A stretch of 14,425 nucleotides of DNA from Sphingomonadales bacterium (GCA_020200935.1 JAIVHR010000025.1:1-14425); one strand, 5' to 3'; counted from the first letter of the stretch, positions 7,379-14,425 are shown. A program made the numbers and translations. The notes: generated by a model not told the origin, from the letters alone.

Positions 7379-7704
7379 AATTGTTCGTCGGCGGGAACCG
7401 CGATCTCGGCCGCGCTGCCCGGCTTGAACAGCGGCGCCTCGCTCGAAAAATGATCGAGCAATATCGCCAGCACGTCGGGCTTGAGATGTGCCCAATCGAC
7501 GCCTTCGCCGGCGGTCACCGAAACAAAGTCGCGCCCGAAAAAGACGCCGACCACGTCGCCGAGGCCGAAAAGCGCTTCGGCCAGCGGCGATGCTTCGGCC
7601 TCCTCCGGCGCCGCGAAATCGCGGGTGCCGCTCTCCATGACCGTCCGGCCGGGAAGGAATTTGAGGGCTGCCGGGTTTGGCGTCGGTTCGGTCTCGATCA
7701 GCAT
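7348..7704 (-). CDS. Nfu/NifU-type Fe-S scaffold, N-terminal domain only (C-terminal CxxC domain lost)
   Basis: Residues 1-107 are the Nfu N-terminal domain: MLIETEPTPNPAALKFLPGR, TRDFAAPEEAEASPLAEALF, GDVVGVFFGRDFVSVT, and LKPDVLAILLDHF. In alphaproteobacteria this is normally followed by an about 80-residue NifU-like domain carrying the CxxC that holds a 4Fe-4S cluster. Here the family match stops at IAVPADE (7384). The last 11 codons are an out-of-frame reading of the nitroreductase sequence, ending in TGA at 7348. The product would have no cluster-binding cysteines (no Cys in the frame at all), so it should not act as a scaffold. It starts the minus-strand cluster and is divergent from the methyltransferase across 101 bp. 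Confidence 0.85.
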   Translation of the reverse strand: MLIETEPTPNPAALKFLPGRTVMESGTRDFAAPEEAEASPLAEALFGLGDVVGVFFGRDFVSVTAGEGVDWAHLKPDVLAILLDHFSSEAPLFKPGSAAEIAVPADEQLSRSPRARSG

Positions 7705-7793
7705 GGTTCGAATGTGGGGCAGCGGCGCGCGCGGATCAAGCCGACCTGGACTTTTCCGCTTCGACGACTTGCGATAGGGTGGTCGCCTGTCGA

Positions 7794-7799
7794 GGGAGG
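7794..7799 (+). promoter_or_regulatory. Shine-Dalgarno of the exported methyltransferase
   Basis: GGGAGG, within a longer AGGGAGGGG run at 7793-7801, lies six bases before the ATG at 7806. It selects this start over the earlier in-frame ATG at 7677, whose leader would hide the signal peptide. Confidence 0.8.
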
Positions 7800-7805
7800 G
7801 GAATC

Positions 7806-8579
7806 ATGAAAAACTGGAAAAGCCTTGCAGCGGCCCTTTTGCTGCTGTCGATGCCGGCTGTCGTGCAGGCCGAGCCTGCGGCCGTCGAAGCGGCGGTGGC
7901 CAATGCCGACCGATCCGAGCCCGACACGGCGATGGATGAGAGCCGGCAGCCCGCAGCCGTGCTCCAGTTTCTCGGCCTCGAAGAGGGGGACCGGGTGCTC
8001 GATGTGATGGCGGGCGGCGGCTATTATACCGAGCTGATGGCGCGCGCCGTGGGTCCGGAGGGGCATGTCGTCGGCCAGAACCCGCCAGGCGTCGTCGAAG
8101 CCTATAGCCTGGGGCCGGTGTTCGAACGGCGCGGCTATGGCGCCGAAAGACTGCCGAATGCGGAACGGCTGGATGTCGAATTTGCCGATGCCGCTTTCGA
8201 GCCGAACAGCTTCGATTTCGCGCTGTTCCATATGGTGCTGCACGATCTGTGGCATGAAAACCCGCCCGCCTTGCCTCGCACCGAACCGGCCGATTTCCTC
8301 GCCGCGCTCTATACCGGAATGAAGCCCGGCGGGATCGTCGGCGTGGTCGATCATGTCGGCACCGATGCCGCCGACCCGCGCGGCGAGGTGGGCCGGCTGC
8401 ATCGCATCGATCCGCAGGTGGTCCGCGCGGCGATGGAAGAAGCCGGCTTCGTGCACGAGGAAGAATCCGATTTGCTGCGCAATCCCGAGGACACGCATGA
8501 AGTGAATGTGTTCGACCCCGCGATCCGCGGCCGTACCGACCGCTTCGTCTACCGCTTCCGCAAGCCGCCGGAGGAATGA
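7806..8579 (+). CDS. Class I SAM-dependent methyltransferase (COG4798-like) with signal peptide
   Basis: The protein is 257 residues. Residues 1-22 look like a Sec signal peptide: MKNWK, a hydrophobic core AAALLLLSMPAVV, then VQA followed by EP as a likely cleavage site. The mature part has a methyltransferase motif I, RVLDVMAGGGYYTELMARAVG (about 63-83), an acidic segment FADAAFEPNSFDFALFHMVLHDLW, and MKPGGIVGVVDHVG. The family is annotated as 'predicted methyltransferase' and its substrate is unknown. An exported SAM enzyme is puzzling, because SAM is cytoplasmic. A conserved VDHVG and late RIDPQVVRAAMEEAGFVHEEESDLLRN fit the COG4798 pattern. It is alone on its strand and divergent from nfu. 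A weak hairpin follows 22 bp after its stop. Confidence 0.88.
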   Translation: MKNWKSLAAALLLLSMPAVVQAEPAAVEAAVANADRSEPDTAMDESRQPAAVLQFLGLEEGDRVLDVMAGGGYYTELMARAVGPEGHVVGQNPPGVVEAYSLGPVFERRGYGAERLPNAERLDVEFADAAFEPNSFDFALFHMVLHDLWHENPPALPRTEPADFLAALYTGMKPGGIVGVVDHVGTDAADPRGEVGRLHRIDPQVVRAAMEEAGFVHEEESDLLRNPEDTHEVNVFDPAIRGRTDRFVYRFRKPPEE

Positions 8580-8601
8580 GCCCGTTGATATAATTTGAGT
8601 C

Positions 8602-8624
8602 GGGCGCGAAATAAAAATGCGCCT
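8602..8624 (+). terminator. Weak candidate terminator after the methyltransferase gene
   Basis: GGGCGC (8602-8607) can pair with GCGCCT (8619-8624), including one G-U pair, around an 11-nt A-rich loop. The pyrimidine-rich stretch TCGCTCTTTCTCTTTT follows. The stem is short and the loop long, so this is a weak call. Confidence 0.35.
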
Positions 8625-8644
8625 CGCTCTTTCTCTTTTAACGA

Positions 8645-8838
8645 TTAACCCCTATCTGGGGCCTTGACCGAATGAAGGGCCGGCATATCCGGCCAAACCC
8701 GGTGCGTGAATGCCCGATTGGGGCGACCGGTTTTCGTTAGGCATTTTTTCTCGAGGCTTCCTGATCACGCGGGTCGTTTCATAACCCGCTCTCCGTGCGC
8801 CAATTCGGCGCGCGGCGATATTTTCTGGAAGTTTACCC
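8645..8838 (+). promoter_or_regulatory. Structured leader of rhlE with possible attenuator
   Basis: The 259 bp between the methyltransferase stop and rhlE contain no gene but a row of hairpins. They are: 8649-8652/8658-8661 (CCCC/GGGG); 8678-8683/8689-8694 (GGCCGG/CCGGCC); 8695-8703/8726-8734 (8 pairs, one mismatch), enclosing 8712-8715/8721-8724; 8769-8774/8784-8789 (GCGGGT/ACCCGC); and 8797-8801/8807-8811 (GCGCC/GGCGC). A competing stem, 8709-8714/8740-8745 (AATGCC/GGCATT), runs straight into six T at 8744-8749 and cannot form together with the nested 8712-8724 hairpin. The layout resembles an attenuator or thermosensor. The transcription start is not known, and a small RNA ending near 8749 is an alternative. 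Confidence 0.5.
8709..8749 (+). terminator. Terminator-like stem and U-tract inside the rhlE leader
   Basis: AATGCC (8709-8714) pairs with GGCATT (8740-8745). The stem can extend by CGA/TCG (8715-8717/8734-8736) past a 3-nt bulge, and six T follow at 8744-8749. It lies 90 bp upstream of the rhlE ATG. The stem is only moderate and its loop is large, so its strength is uncertain. Confidence 0.45.
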
Positions 8839-10143
8839 ATGACTCAATTTTCCGATCTCGGCCTCGCCGAGCCCTTGTTGCGTGCTCTTGCCGCCAAGGA
8901 TTACGGCGCCCCGACGCCGATCCAGGCGCGGGCGATTCCCGTTCTGCTCGAAGGCCGCGATCTGTGCGGCATCGCCCAGACGGGCACCGGCAAGACCGCT
9001 GCTTTCGCGCTGCCTTCGCTCCATTATCTCGCCGAGAATCCTGTGGCGCGGCCGCACAGAGCCTGCCGCATGCTCATCCTCTCGCCGACCCGCGAGCTGG
9101 CCAGCCAGATCGCGGATAATTTCCGTCTCTATGCGAAATATCTCAATCTGTCGGTGACGACGGTGTTCGGCGGGGTTCCCGTCGGCAAGCAGAAGCGCCG
9201 GCTCGAAGGCGGCGTCGACATTCTCGTCGCCACGCCCGGACGGCTGCTCGATCTCGTCGACCAGCGCGCGCTCAATCTCGACAGGACCGAGATCTTCGTC
9301 CTCGACGAGGCCGACCAGATGCTTGATCTCGGTTTCATCCACGCGCTTAAGCGGATCGAGAAGCTGTTGCCGAACAAACGCCAGAGCCTGTTCTTCTCGG
9401 CCACCATGCCGCAGAAGATCCGCTCGCTCGCGGGCGGCTTTCTCGACGATCCGGTCGAGATTTCGGTTGCCCCGCAGGCGACGACCGTCGAGCGCGTCGA
9501 CCAGTTCGTGACTTTCGTCGAGCAGCGCGAAAAGCAGGCGCTGCTGACGCTGACCTTGCGCGATCAGGATATCGAGCGCGCGCTGATCTTCAGCCGCACC
9601 AAGCATGGCGCCGACCGCATCGTCCGCTTCCTCGAAGGAGCCGGTATCGGCGTCGCGGCGATTCACGGCAACAAGAGCCAGCCGCAGCGCGAGAAGGCGC
9701 TGGGTGCGTTTCGCGAGGGACGCATCCGCTATCTCGTCGCGACCGACATCGCCGCGCGCGGGATCGATATCCCGGCGGTCAGCCATGTCTTCAATTTCGA
9801 CATGCCCAATGTGCCCGAGCAATATGTCCACCGCATCGGCCGCACCGCGCGCGCCGGCGCCAGCGGTATCGCGGTCAGCTTCATCAACAATGACGACGAG
9901 CGCGCTTATCTCAAGGATATCGAACGGCTGACCGGAGTCCGGCTCGAAAAGAAGCCGTTACCGGAAGGCTTCGTCGAAGCGGCCGCGAAGCTTCCCAAGG
10001 CTGCACCCAAGCGCCGCGGCGAGAGCCAGGAGCACGGCCGTCCGCGCGGCGGCCAGGGTCGTCCCGGTGGCAACAATCGCCGTCGGCGGTCCGGGAACCG
10101 ATCGGTCGGTGCCCACAAGGGCTCCGTTCGCCGCGCGGGCTAA
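8839..10143 (+). CDS. rhlE: DEAD-box ATP-dependent RNA helicase, RhlE type
   Basis: The protein is 434 residues from the ATG at 8839, with GGAAG (8827-8831) seven bases upstream. All superfamily 2 DEAD-box motifs are present: Q motif F4 to PTPIQ, Walker A AQTGTGKT (46-53), PTREL (83-87), TPGR (132-135), DEAD (156-159), SAT (187-189), then VATDIAARGID (300-310) and HRIGRTARAG (331-340). The last 50 residues are a basic, Arg/Gly-rich disordered tail (RPRGGQGRPGGNNRRRR), as in RhlE proteins. These tails add nonspecific RNA binding. Such enzymes remodel RNA in ribosome assembly and decay and are often cold-induced. The long structured leader suggests post-transcriptional control. The stop TAA overlaps the convergent stop of the next gene. 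Confidence 0.95.
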   Translation: MTQFSDLGLAEPLLRALAAKDYGAPTPIQARAIPVLLEGRDLCGIAQTGTGKTAAFALPSLHYLAENPVARPHRACRMLILSPTRELASQIADNFRLYAKYLNLSVTTVFGGVPVGKQKRRLEGGVDILVATPGRLLDLVDQRALNLDRTEIFVLDEADQMLDLGFIHALKRIEKLLPNKRQSLFFSATMPQKIRSLAGGFLDDPVEISVAPQATTVERVDQFVTFVEQREKQALLTLTLRDQDIERALIFSRTKHGADRIVRFLEGAGIGVAAIHGNKSQPQREKALGAFREGRIRYLVATDIAARGIDIPAVSHVFNFDMPNVPEQYVHRIGRTARAGASGIAVSFINNDDERAYLKDIERLTGVRLEKKPLPEGFVEAAAKLPKAAPKRRGESQEHGRPRGGQGRPGGNNRRRRSGNRSVGAHKGSVRRAG

Positions 10144-11180
10144 ACCTCCGGTTCGGTCGCCTCGACCAGTTGTTCGGCCTGTGGGTCGCGATCGAGGCCG
10201 AGCGTATCGAGCAGCTGGTGACCCTCGTCATAGGCACTGCCGGTCCAGACCGGCGTGCCGGCCGCGCGGATCGCCTCGAGTGCGTCATGCCGCGCGCCGC
10301 TTGGCGGCTCGGGGCCGGCCATGCGGATGAAGACGGCGGCGACCCTGCCCGGATAGTCGCGCACCGCCGTCGCATACGCCTCGGCGTCGCCCTGGGTGTC
10401 GTCGCCCAGCAGGATGAAACGGTGGTCGGGATAGAAATCGAGGATCGTCTCGATCGCCCGGGTCTTGTGCGCGCCGTGGCTCGAGCGGCCCAGGGTCGCC
10501 CGGTTCAGCCCCCAGTCGCGGAGCAGCATCGGCCCCTTGGGCAGCGCATGCTGGCGCATGAATTCCTCGAGAAAGCCGTAGAGATTCCACGGGCTCGAAG
10601 AGATATAGAAGAACGGGCGGCGGATCGGCCCCGCCTCGCCAGGCCCGAGGCTCGCCAGCCGGGAATAGAGATCGGCCGCGCCCGGAACCGGCACCCGGTC
10701 GCCCGGCATTTGCATCAACACGCGCCGCCAGTTCCTCGCGAAATCATGCGCGCCGGTCTCGATGATCGTGTCGTCGATATCGGAGATCACGCCGAGGCGG
10801 CCATCGGTCCCGGCGGCTAGCACCGGCGCCTCGACCCGATGGTCGTGATCGGGAAGAGTCAGTTCGACGGTGTCCCATTGCGCTTGGCGCGGCAGGGACG
10901 TGTCTGCAAGCTCAAGCTCGAACAGCGCGAAGCCCTCGCGGTCGGTGATGGCCTCTGCCCGGCACCCGAAACCGGCAAGCCTGACGCGCGCGCCCGGCAC
11001 TTCGTGCGAGGCGAAAAGCCGCAACAGCCGCATCATCTTGCGCGGCCAGGTATGCGCCTGCCAATCGATCGGTTCGCGCCGCAGCACGCGGCAGCGTAGA
11101 TGGAGCCGCTCGGCATTCCGGAACCCGGCATACACGGCGATCGCCACCGGACGATTGCGGGCAAGGAAGCTGAACGGCAT
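10140..11180 (-). CDS. APP1-like (DUF2183) HAD-fold phosphatidate phosphatase family protein
   Basis: The protein is 346 residues. An N-terminal beta-rich region (about 1-120, with IAVYAGFRNAERLHLRCRVL and GFGCRAEAITDREGFALFELEL) precedes the HAD-type catalytic block. The nucleophile motif DxDxT is DIDDT at 134-138 (GVISDIDDTIIETGA), followed by FFYISSSPWNLYGFLEEF, SHGAHKTRAIETILDFYPDHRFILLGDDTQGDAEAYA, and VAAVFIRMAG. These match the APP1 family, whose yeast member dephosphorylates phosphatidic acid. The bacterial substrate is not established. No membrane segment or signal peptide is seen. It follows hslU by 49 bp on the same strand and ends on the complement of the rhlE stop (4-bp overlap), leaving no room for a terminator between the convergent genes. 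Confidence 0.88.
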   Translation of the reverse strand: MPFSFLARNRPVAIAVYAGFRNAERLHLRCRVLRREPIDWQAHTWPRKMMRLLRLFASHEVPGARVRLAGFGCRAEAITDREGFALFELELADTSLPRQAQWDTVELTLPDHDHRVEAPVLAAGTDGRLGVISDIDDTIIETGAHDFARNWRRVLMQMPGDRVPVPGAADLYSRLASLGPGEAGPIRRPFFYISSSPWNLYGFLEEFMRQHALPKGPMLLRDWGLNRATLGRSSHGAHKTRAIETILDFYPDHRFILLGDDTQGDAEAYATAVRDYPGRVAAVFIRMAGPEPPSGARHDALEAIRAAGTPVWTGSAYDEGHQLLDTLGLDRDPQAEQLVEATEPEV

Positions 11181-11229
11181 CGGCGCGGCCTAGCTTACCG
11201 AGTAGGTTGGTCGCAAACCTGCCGAAGGC

Positions 11230-12537
11230 TCAAAGCACATACTTGCTGAGGTCGGTATCCCGCGCCACCTTGGCGAGCTGCTTATCGACATAATCGGCGT
11301 CGATCACCAGCTTGTCCACGCGTTCCTCCGACCCCGCCGCGAAGCTGACTTCCTCGACGAGCTTCTCCATCATCGTCTGCAGCCGCCGCGCGCCGATATT
11401 CTCGATCTGGGCGTTCACCTCGGCGGCGAGGTGCGCGACCTTGGCGATCGCATCGGCGGTGAATTCGATCTCGACATTCTCGGTGGCGATCAGCGCCTGA
11501 TATTGTTCGGGCAGGTTGGCCTTGGTCTCGGTCAGGATGCGGACGAAATCCTCTTCAGTCAGAGCGCGCAGTTCGACGCGGATCGGCAGGCGGCCCTGCA
11601 ATTCGGGCAGCATGTCGCTGGGCTTGGCGGTATGGAAGGCGCCGCTGGCGATGAAGAGGATATGGTCGGTCTTCATCGGCCCGTATTTGGTGGCCACCGT
11701 CGTGCCCTCGATCAGCGGCAGCAGATCGCGCTGGACGCCTTCGCGGCTGATCGATCCGCCGCTACGGTGTTCGGATACCGCGATCTTGTCGATCTCGTCG
11801 AGGAAGACGATGCCGTTCGATTCGGCGTCCCTGAGCGCGGTTCGCGCGACATCCTCCTCGTCGAGCCGCTTGTCCGACTCTTCCTCGACCAGCTTGTCCC
11901 AGGCCTCGGCAACCCGCATCTTGCGGCGCTTCTTCGGCCTCTGGCCGAGCGCCTTGCCCATCATGTCGCTGAGATTGATCATGCCGACCTGGCCGCCCAT
12001 GCCGGGGATCTCGAAGGGCATGTTGGGCTGGTCCTCGACCTCGATCTCGACCTCGGTATCGTTCATGTGATTGTCGATGATGCGCCGGCGGAAGCTTTCG
12101 CGGGTCGCTTCGCTCGCATTCTTGCCGGTCAGCGCATCGAGCAGCCGCTCCATCGCCGCCTTGGAGGCGTCCTCGCGCACCGCCTCGCGGCGGCGATCCT
12201 TTTCGAGCCGGATAGCTTCTTCGACGAGATCGCGGGCGATCTGTTCGACATCGCGACCGACATAGCCAACCTCGGTGAATTTGGTCGCCTCGACCTTGAC
12301 GAAGGGCGCATCGGCGAGCTTCGCCAGCCGGCGCGAAATCTCGGTCTTGCCGCAGCCGGTCGGCCCGATCATCAGGATGTTCTTGGGCGTGATCTCGTTG
12401 CGCAGATCCTCCGACACGCGCTGCCGTCGCCAACGATTGCGGAGCGCCACGGCGACCGCGCGCTTGGCGTCCTTCTGGCCGACGATATGTTCGTCGAGCG
12501 CGGCGACGATGGCTTTGGGGGTGAGCGCGTCGGTCAT
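11230..12537 (-). CDS. hslU: ATP-dependent protease ATPase subunit HslU
   Basis: The protein is 435 residues, the standard HslU (ClpY) length. It shows [34 protein letters not shown], Walker A GPTGCGKT at 58-65, the pore-loop GYVGRD, the family-specific I-domain (about 110-240, with [21 protein letters not shown]), Walker [39 protein letters not shown], and the arginine-finger box [15 protein letters not shown]. It ends LSKYVL, the C-terminal tail that docks into HslV. HslU unfolds substrates for HslV. It lies 61 bp downstream of hslV in the usual order, and no damage is seen. Confidence 0.98.
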   Translation of the reverse strand: MTDALTPKAIVAALDEHIVGQKDAKRAVAVALRNRWRRQRVSEDLRNEITPKNILMIGPTGCGKTEISRRLAKLADAPFVKVEATKFTEVGYVGRDVEQIARDLVEEAIRLEKDRRREAVREDASKAAMERLLDALTGKNASEATRESFRRRIIDNHMNDTEVEIEVEDQPNMPFEIPGMGGQVGMINLSDMMGKALGQRPKKRRKMRVAEAWDKLVEEESDKRLDEEDVARTALRDAESNGIVFLDEIDKIAVSEHRSGGSISREGVQRDLLPLIEGTTVATKYGPMKTDHILFIASGAFHTAKPSDMLPELQGRLPIRVELRALTEEDFVRILTETKANLPEQYQALIATENVEIEFTADAIAKVAHLAAEVNAQIENIGARRLQTMMEKLVEEVSFAAGSEERVDKLVIDADYVDKQLAKVARDTDLSKYVL

Positions 12538-12598
12538 ACTGTGTGCCGTTTCAATGGGGTGCGAAGCTGGCGCGAAGATGGGAGGTTGCGGCGCGCGA

Positions 12599-13153
12599 TC
12601 AACCGTCGATCGCTTCGATCGTCAGCTCGCCGTTGGTATAGACGCAGACCTCGGCGGCAATCTTCATCGCCTTTCTCGCGATCGTCTCGGCATCGTCCTC
12701 ATAATCGAGCAGCGCGCGCGCGGCGGCGAGGGCGTAATTGCCGCCCGAGCCGATCGCCGCCAGCCCGTCGGCCGGCTCGAGCACATCGCCCTTGCCGGTC
12801 AGGATCAGCGTCGTATCCTTGTCGGCGACGATCATCATCGCTTCGAGGTTGCGGAGATATTTGTCGGTCCGCCAGTCCTTGGCCATCTCGACCGCGGCGC
12901 GCATCAGCTGTCCCTGATGCTGATCGAGCTTCTTCTCCAGCCGCTCGAACAGAGTGAAAGCGTCGGCCGTCGCGCCGGCGAAGCCGCCGATCACATGGCC
13001 CTCGCCGAGCCGCCGTACCTTGGTCGCGTTGGGCTTGATGATCGTGTCGCCCATCGAAACCTGTCCGTCGCCGGCGAGGACGACCTTGTTTCCGGTACGG
13101 ACCCCGAGAATCGTCGTTCCGTGCCAGTCATTGCCTTGTCTGTCGCTGTTCAT
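12599..13153 (-). CDS. hslV: ATP-dependent protease peptidase subunit HslV
   Basis: The protein is 184 residues from the ATG at 13153; an earlier ATG at 13216 would add an unconserved leader. The N-terminal nucleophile is Thr13 in WHGTTILGV, so a 12-residue propeptide is expected to be removed. Other proteasome-beta-like features are [51 protein letters not shown], and [19 protein letters not shown] with SGG for the active site. The double hexamer docks with HslU as a heat-shock-linked cytosolic protease. The start has no obvious Shine-Dalgarno, and a promoter-like pair lies directly in front, so the transcript could be nearly leaderless. Confidence 0.97.
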   Translation of the reverse strand: MNSDRQGNDWHGTTILGVRTGNKVVLAGDGQVSMGDTIIKPNATKVRRLGEGHVIGGFAGATADAFTLFERLEKKLDQHQGQLMRAAVEMAKDWRTDKYLRNLEAMMIVADKDTTLILTGKGDVLEPADGLAAIGSGGNYALAAARALLDYEDDAETIARKAMKIAAEVCVYTNGELTIEAIDG

Positions 13154-13160
13154 GCGGCCG

Positions 13161-13188
13161 ATATACGCTCGAACCGACGCGCTGCAAG
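13161..13188 (-). promoter_or_regulatory. Candidate hslVU promoter (sigma-70 or sigma-32 type)
   Basis: On the minus strand CTTGCA (13188-13183) and GTATAT (13166-13161) are 16 bp apart. CTTG and a TATAT-like -10 could fit either a housekeeping or a heat-shock sigma factor, and hslVU is heat-shock controlled in many proteobacteria. The -10 ends 8 bp before the hslV ATG, which would make the mRNA nearly leaderless. The match is only moderate. Confidence 0.35.
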
Positions 13189-13236
13189 GATTGGCCGGTA
13201 AGCTGTTGGAAACCATTAGTCGTTACCGCTTTTCCG

Positions 13237-14425
13237 ATGAAATCCGGGGGCAAATCCGACGGCCGCTTGATCGATGATCGACGCGTCGCCGATCTGATCA
13301 GCGAATTCGGCGATCTCGCCTTGTTTTCGCTCGATGCCGAGGGCGTCTGCACGCGCTGGGAAGCGGTGTCCTCCAACATGAAGGCGTTGACGCGCCGCGA
13401 GCTGGTCGGGCGGTGTTTCGAGGAGTTCCTGCCCGAGGAGCAGCGCGAACTCAGGACTTTCTGGCAGGAGCTCGAATGCGCGGCCGAGCAGGGCCGAAGC
13501 GAGGGCGAGGGATGGCGGGTCCGCAAGGACGGCACCCGGCGATGGATGCGCCATACCCGCTCGATCCCGAGGGCCGCGTTTCGAGCTGGAATGCCGGGGC
13601 CGAAAGGATGACCGGCTATCGCGCCGAGGAGATCGTCGGCCGCCATTGCTCGTGCTTCTATAGCGACGAGGATCGGGAAATCGGCAGGCCCGCGCTCGCC
13701 TTGAAATCCGCGCTCGAGGACGGCCGTTACGAGTGTGACGGCTGGCGGGTCCGCAAGGACGGCACGAGGTTTCGCGCGCATATCCTGATCCAGCCGGTAT
13801 TCGATGGCGACAAGCGGCTGGTCGGCTATACCAAGCTGGTCCGCGACGTGACCGCCGAGGCGACGGTCGCCGAGGAACTCGCCGAGGCGCACGAAGCCCT
13901 CGACCGGTCCGAAAAGCTGCGTTCGCTCGGCGAACTGACCGGCGGCATCGCCCATGATTTCAACAATCTGCTGACCGTCGTTCGCGGCTCGGCCGAATTG
14001 CTGCAGAATGCGGAGCTGCCCGAACACAAGCGCGCACGGCATATCGAGGCGATCGTCGAGACCGCCGACCGGGCGGCCGAACTGACCGGCCAGCTGCTTT
14101 CCTTCGGCCGCCGCCAGGCGCTCCAGCCCAAACCGACCGACATCAACGGTGTCATCGCCGAGATAACCGAGATGCTGCGCCGCACGCTGGGTCTCAGGGT
14201 CGCGGTGCTCAAGGCGCCGCAGCCCGGGCTCTGGCAGGTCGAGGTCGATCCGCAGCAACTCCACAATCTGATCCTCAACGCGGCGCTCAACGCGCGCGAC
14301 GCGATGGACGGCGTCGGCACCTTGACCATCGCCACCCGCAACGTCACCGGCGCCCAGGGCGAGGAAGTCCGGCTGTCGATATCCGATACCGGCAGGGGCA
14401 TGGCGCCCGAGGTCAAGGAACGCGC
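13237..14425 (+). pseudogene. PAS-PAS sensor histidine kinase, frame broken between the PAS domains, right end beyond window
   Basis: Frame 1 starts at the ATG at 13237 and encodes a first PAS domain (LALFSLDAEGVCTRWEA to GEGWRVRKDGTRRW), then goes out of frame and stops at 13611. From about 13542 another frame continues open to the window end: a second PAS domain from mid-strand (LDPEGRVSSWNAGAERMTGYRAEEIVGRH, then GWRVRKDGTRFRAHILIQPV and KLVRDVTAEA), the HisKA H-box LGELTGGIAHDFNNLLTVV, then LLSFGRRQAL, the N-box NLILNAALNARDAMDG, and G1 SISDTGRGM. The end of PAS1 and the linker plus start of PAS2, about 60 residues, are missing at the break. A separate start at the ATG at 13542 could give a shorter soluble kinase. 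No transmembrane segment is visible. It is divergent from hslV; the signal and partner regulator are unknown. Confidence 0.8.
13513..13765 (+). repeat. 23-bp exact direct repeat in the two PAS domains (copies 13513-13535 and 13743-13765)
   Basis: Both copies start TGGCGGGTCC and end GGACGGCAC, are identical over 23 bp, and lie 230 bp apart. They encode the same W-R-V-R-K-D-G-T strand of PAS1 and PAS2. They mark duplicated PAS sequence and could promote recombination or mis-assembly here. Confidence 0.8.

Noticed and set aside
8589-8594. Perfect TATAAT upstream of rhlE
   Set aside because: No -35-like hexamer lies 16-18 bp upstream (GCCGGA there), and it sits just after the methyltransferase stop; not called as a promoter.
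8833-9831. 332-codon minus-strand frame opposite rhlE
   Set aside because: It is an antisense shadow of the conserved helicase motifs, with no family match recognised.
11431-12957. 508-codon plus-strand frame opposite hslU and hslV
   Set aside because: It is antisense to two well-recognised genes, has no recognisable domain and a biased composition.
13128-14264. 378-codon minus-strand frame opposite the kinase
   Set aside because: It is antisense to PAS/HisKA coding sequence and crosses the hslV start; shadow.
1-14425. Search for a defence, mobile or secretion system, CRISPR, tRNA or phage genes
   Set aside because: Nothing beyond housekeeping, regulatory and signalling genes is visible; no spaced repeats, transposase or integrase motifs or tRNA-like folds were recognised by eye.

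Overview
The window looks like a high-GC alphaproteobacterial chromosome segment, most likely Sphingomonadales. That inference rests on the gene order (nfu, nitroreductase, tsaB, rimI, mucR/ros, fur, plsC, miaB, phoH, ybeY, corC/tlyC), a MucR/Ros zinc-finger regulator, a Fur protein without the CxxC site, and the overall character of the proteins. No tRNA, rRNA, insertion sequence, phage gene or CRISPR array was seen. The content is mostly housekeeping.

Region 1 (1-7704, all minus strand) is a long co-directional cluster. Read in transcription order it holds: an Nfu-type Fe-S scaffold N-domain (7348-7704), a RutE-like nitroreductase remnant (6863-7378), tsaB (6239-6853), rimI-like acetyltransferase (5733-6242), mucR/ros (5191-5640), fur (4678-5100), a damaged plsC-type acyltransferase (4214-4612), a second acyltransferase fused in frame to miaB (2307-4217), phoH (1315-2310), ybeY (794-1318) and the cytosolic part of a CorC/TlyC CBS protein (1-784, running off the left edge). 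Several neighbours overlap as ATGA or GTGA. The shared theme is tRNA modification (tsaB, miaB), ribosome and RNA maintenance (ybeY, phoH, rimI), Fe-S and iron handling (nfu, fur) and phospholipid acylation.

Region 2 (7705-10143, plus strand) has an apparently exported COG4798-type methyltransferase (7806-8579) and an RhlE-type DEAD-box helicase (8839-10143). They are separated by a 259-bp, hairpin-rich leader that contains a possible transcription attenuator.

Region 3 (10140-13153, minus strand) has an APP1-like (DUF2183) HAD phosphatase whose stop overlaps the rhlE stop, then hslU and hslV (ATP-dependent protease). Region 4 (13237-14425, plus) is a PAS-PAS sensor histidine kinase that is out of frame between its PAS domains and runs off the right edge.

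The most striking feature is that four places look like deletion scars: inside plsC1, between plsC2 and miaB (in frame), between nfu and the nitroreductase, and between the two PAS domains of the kinase. Each seems to lack roughly 0.2-0.35 kb of expected coding sequence, while the flanking genes are well conserved. This could be real gene decay, an assembly problem, or edited sequence; it cannot be settled from the sequence alone. The second most interesting item is the rhlE leader with two mutually exclusive folds, one ending in a U-tract.
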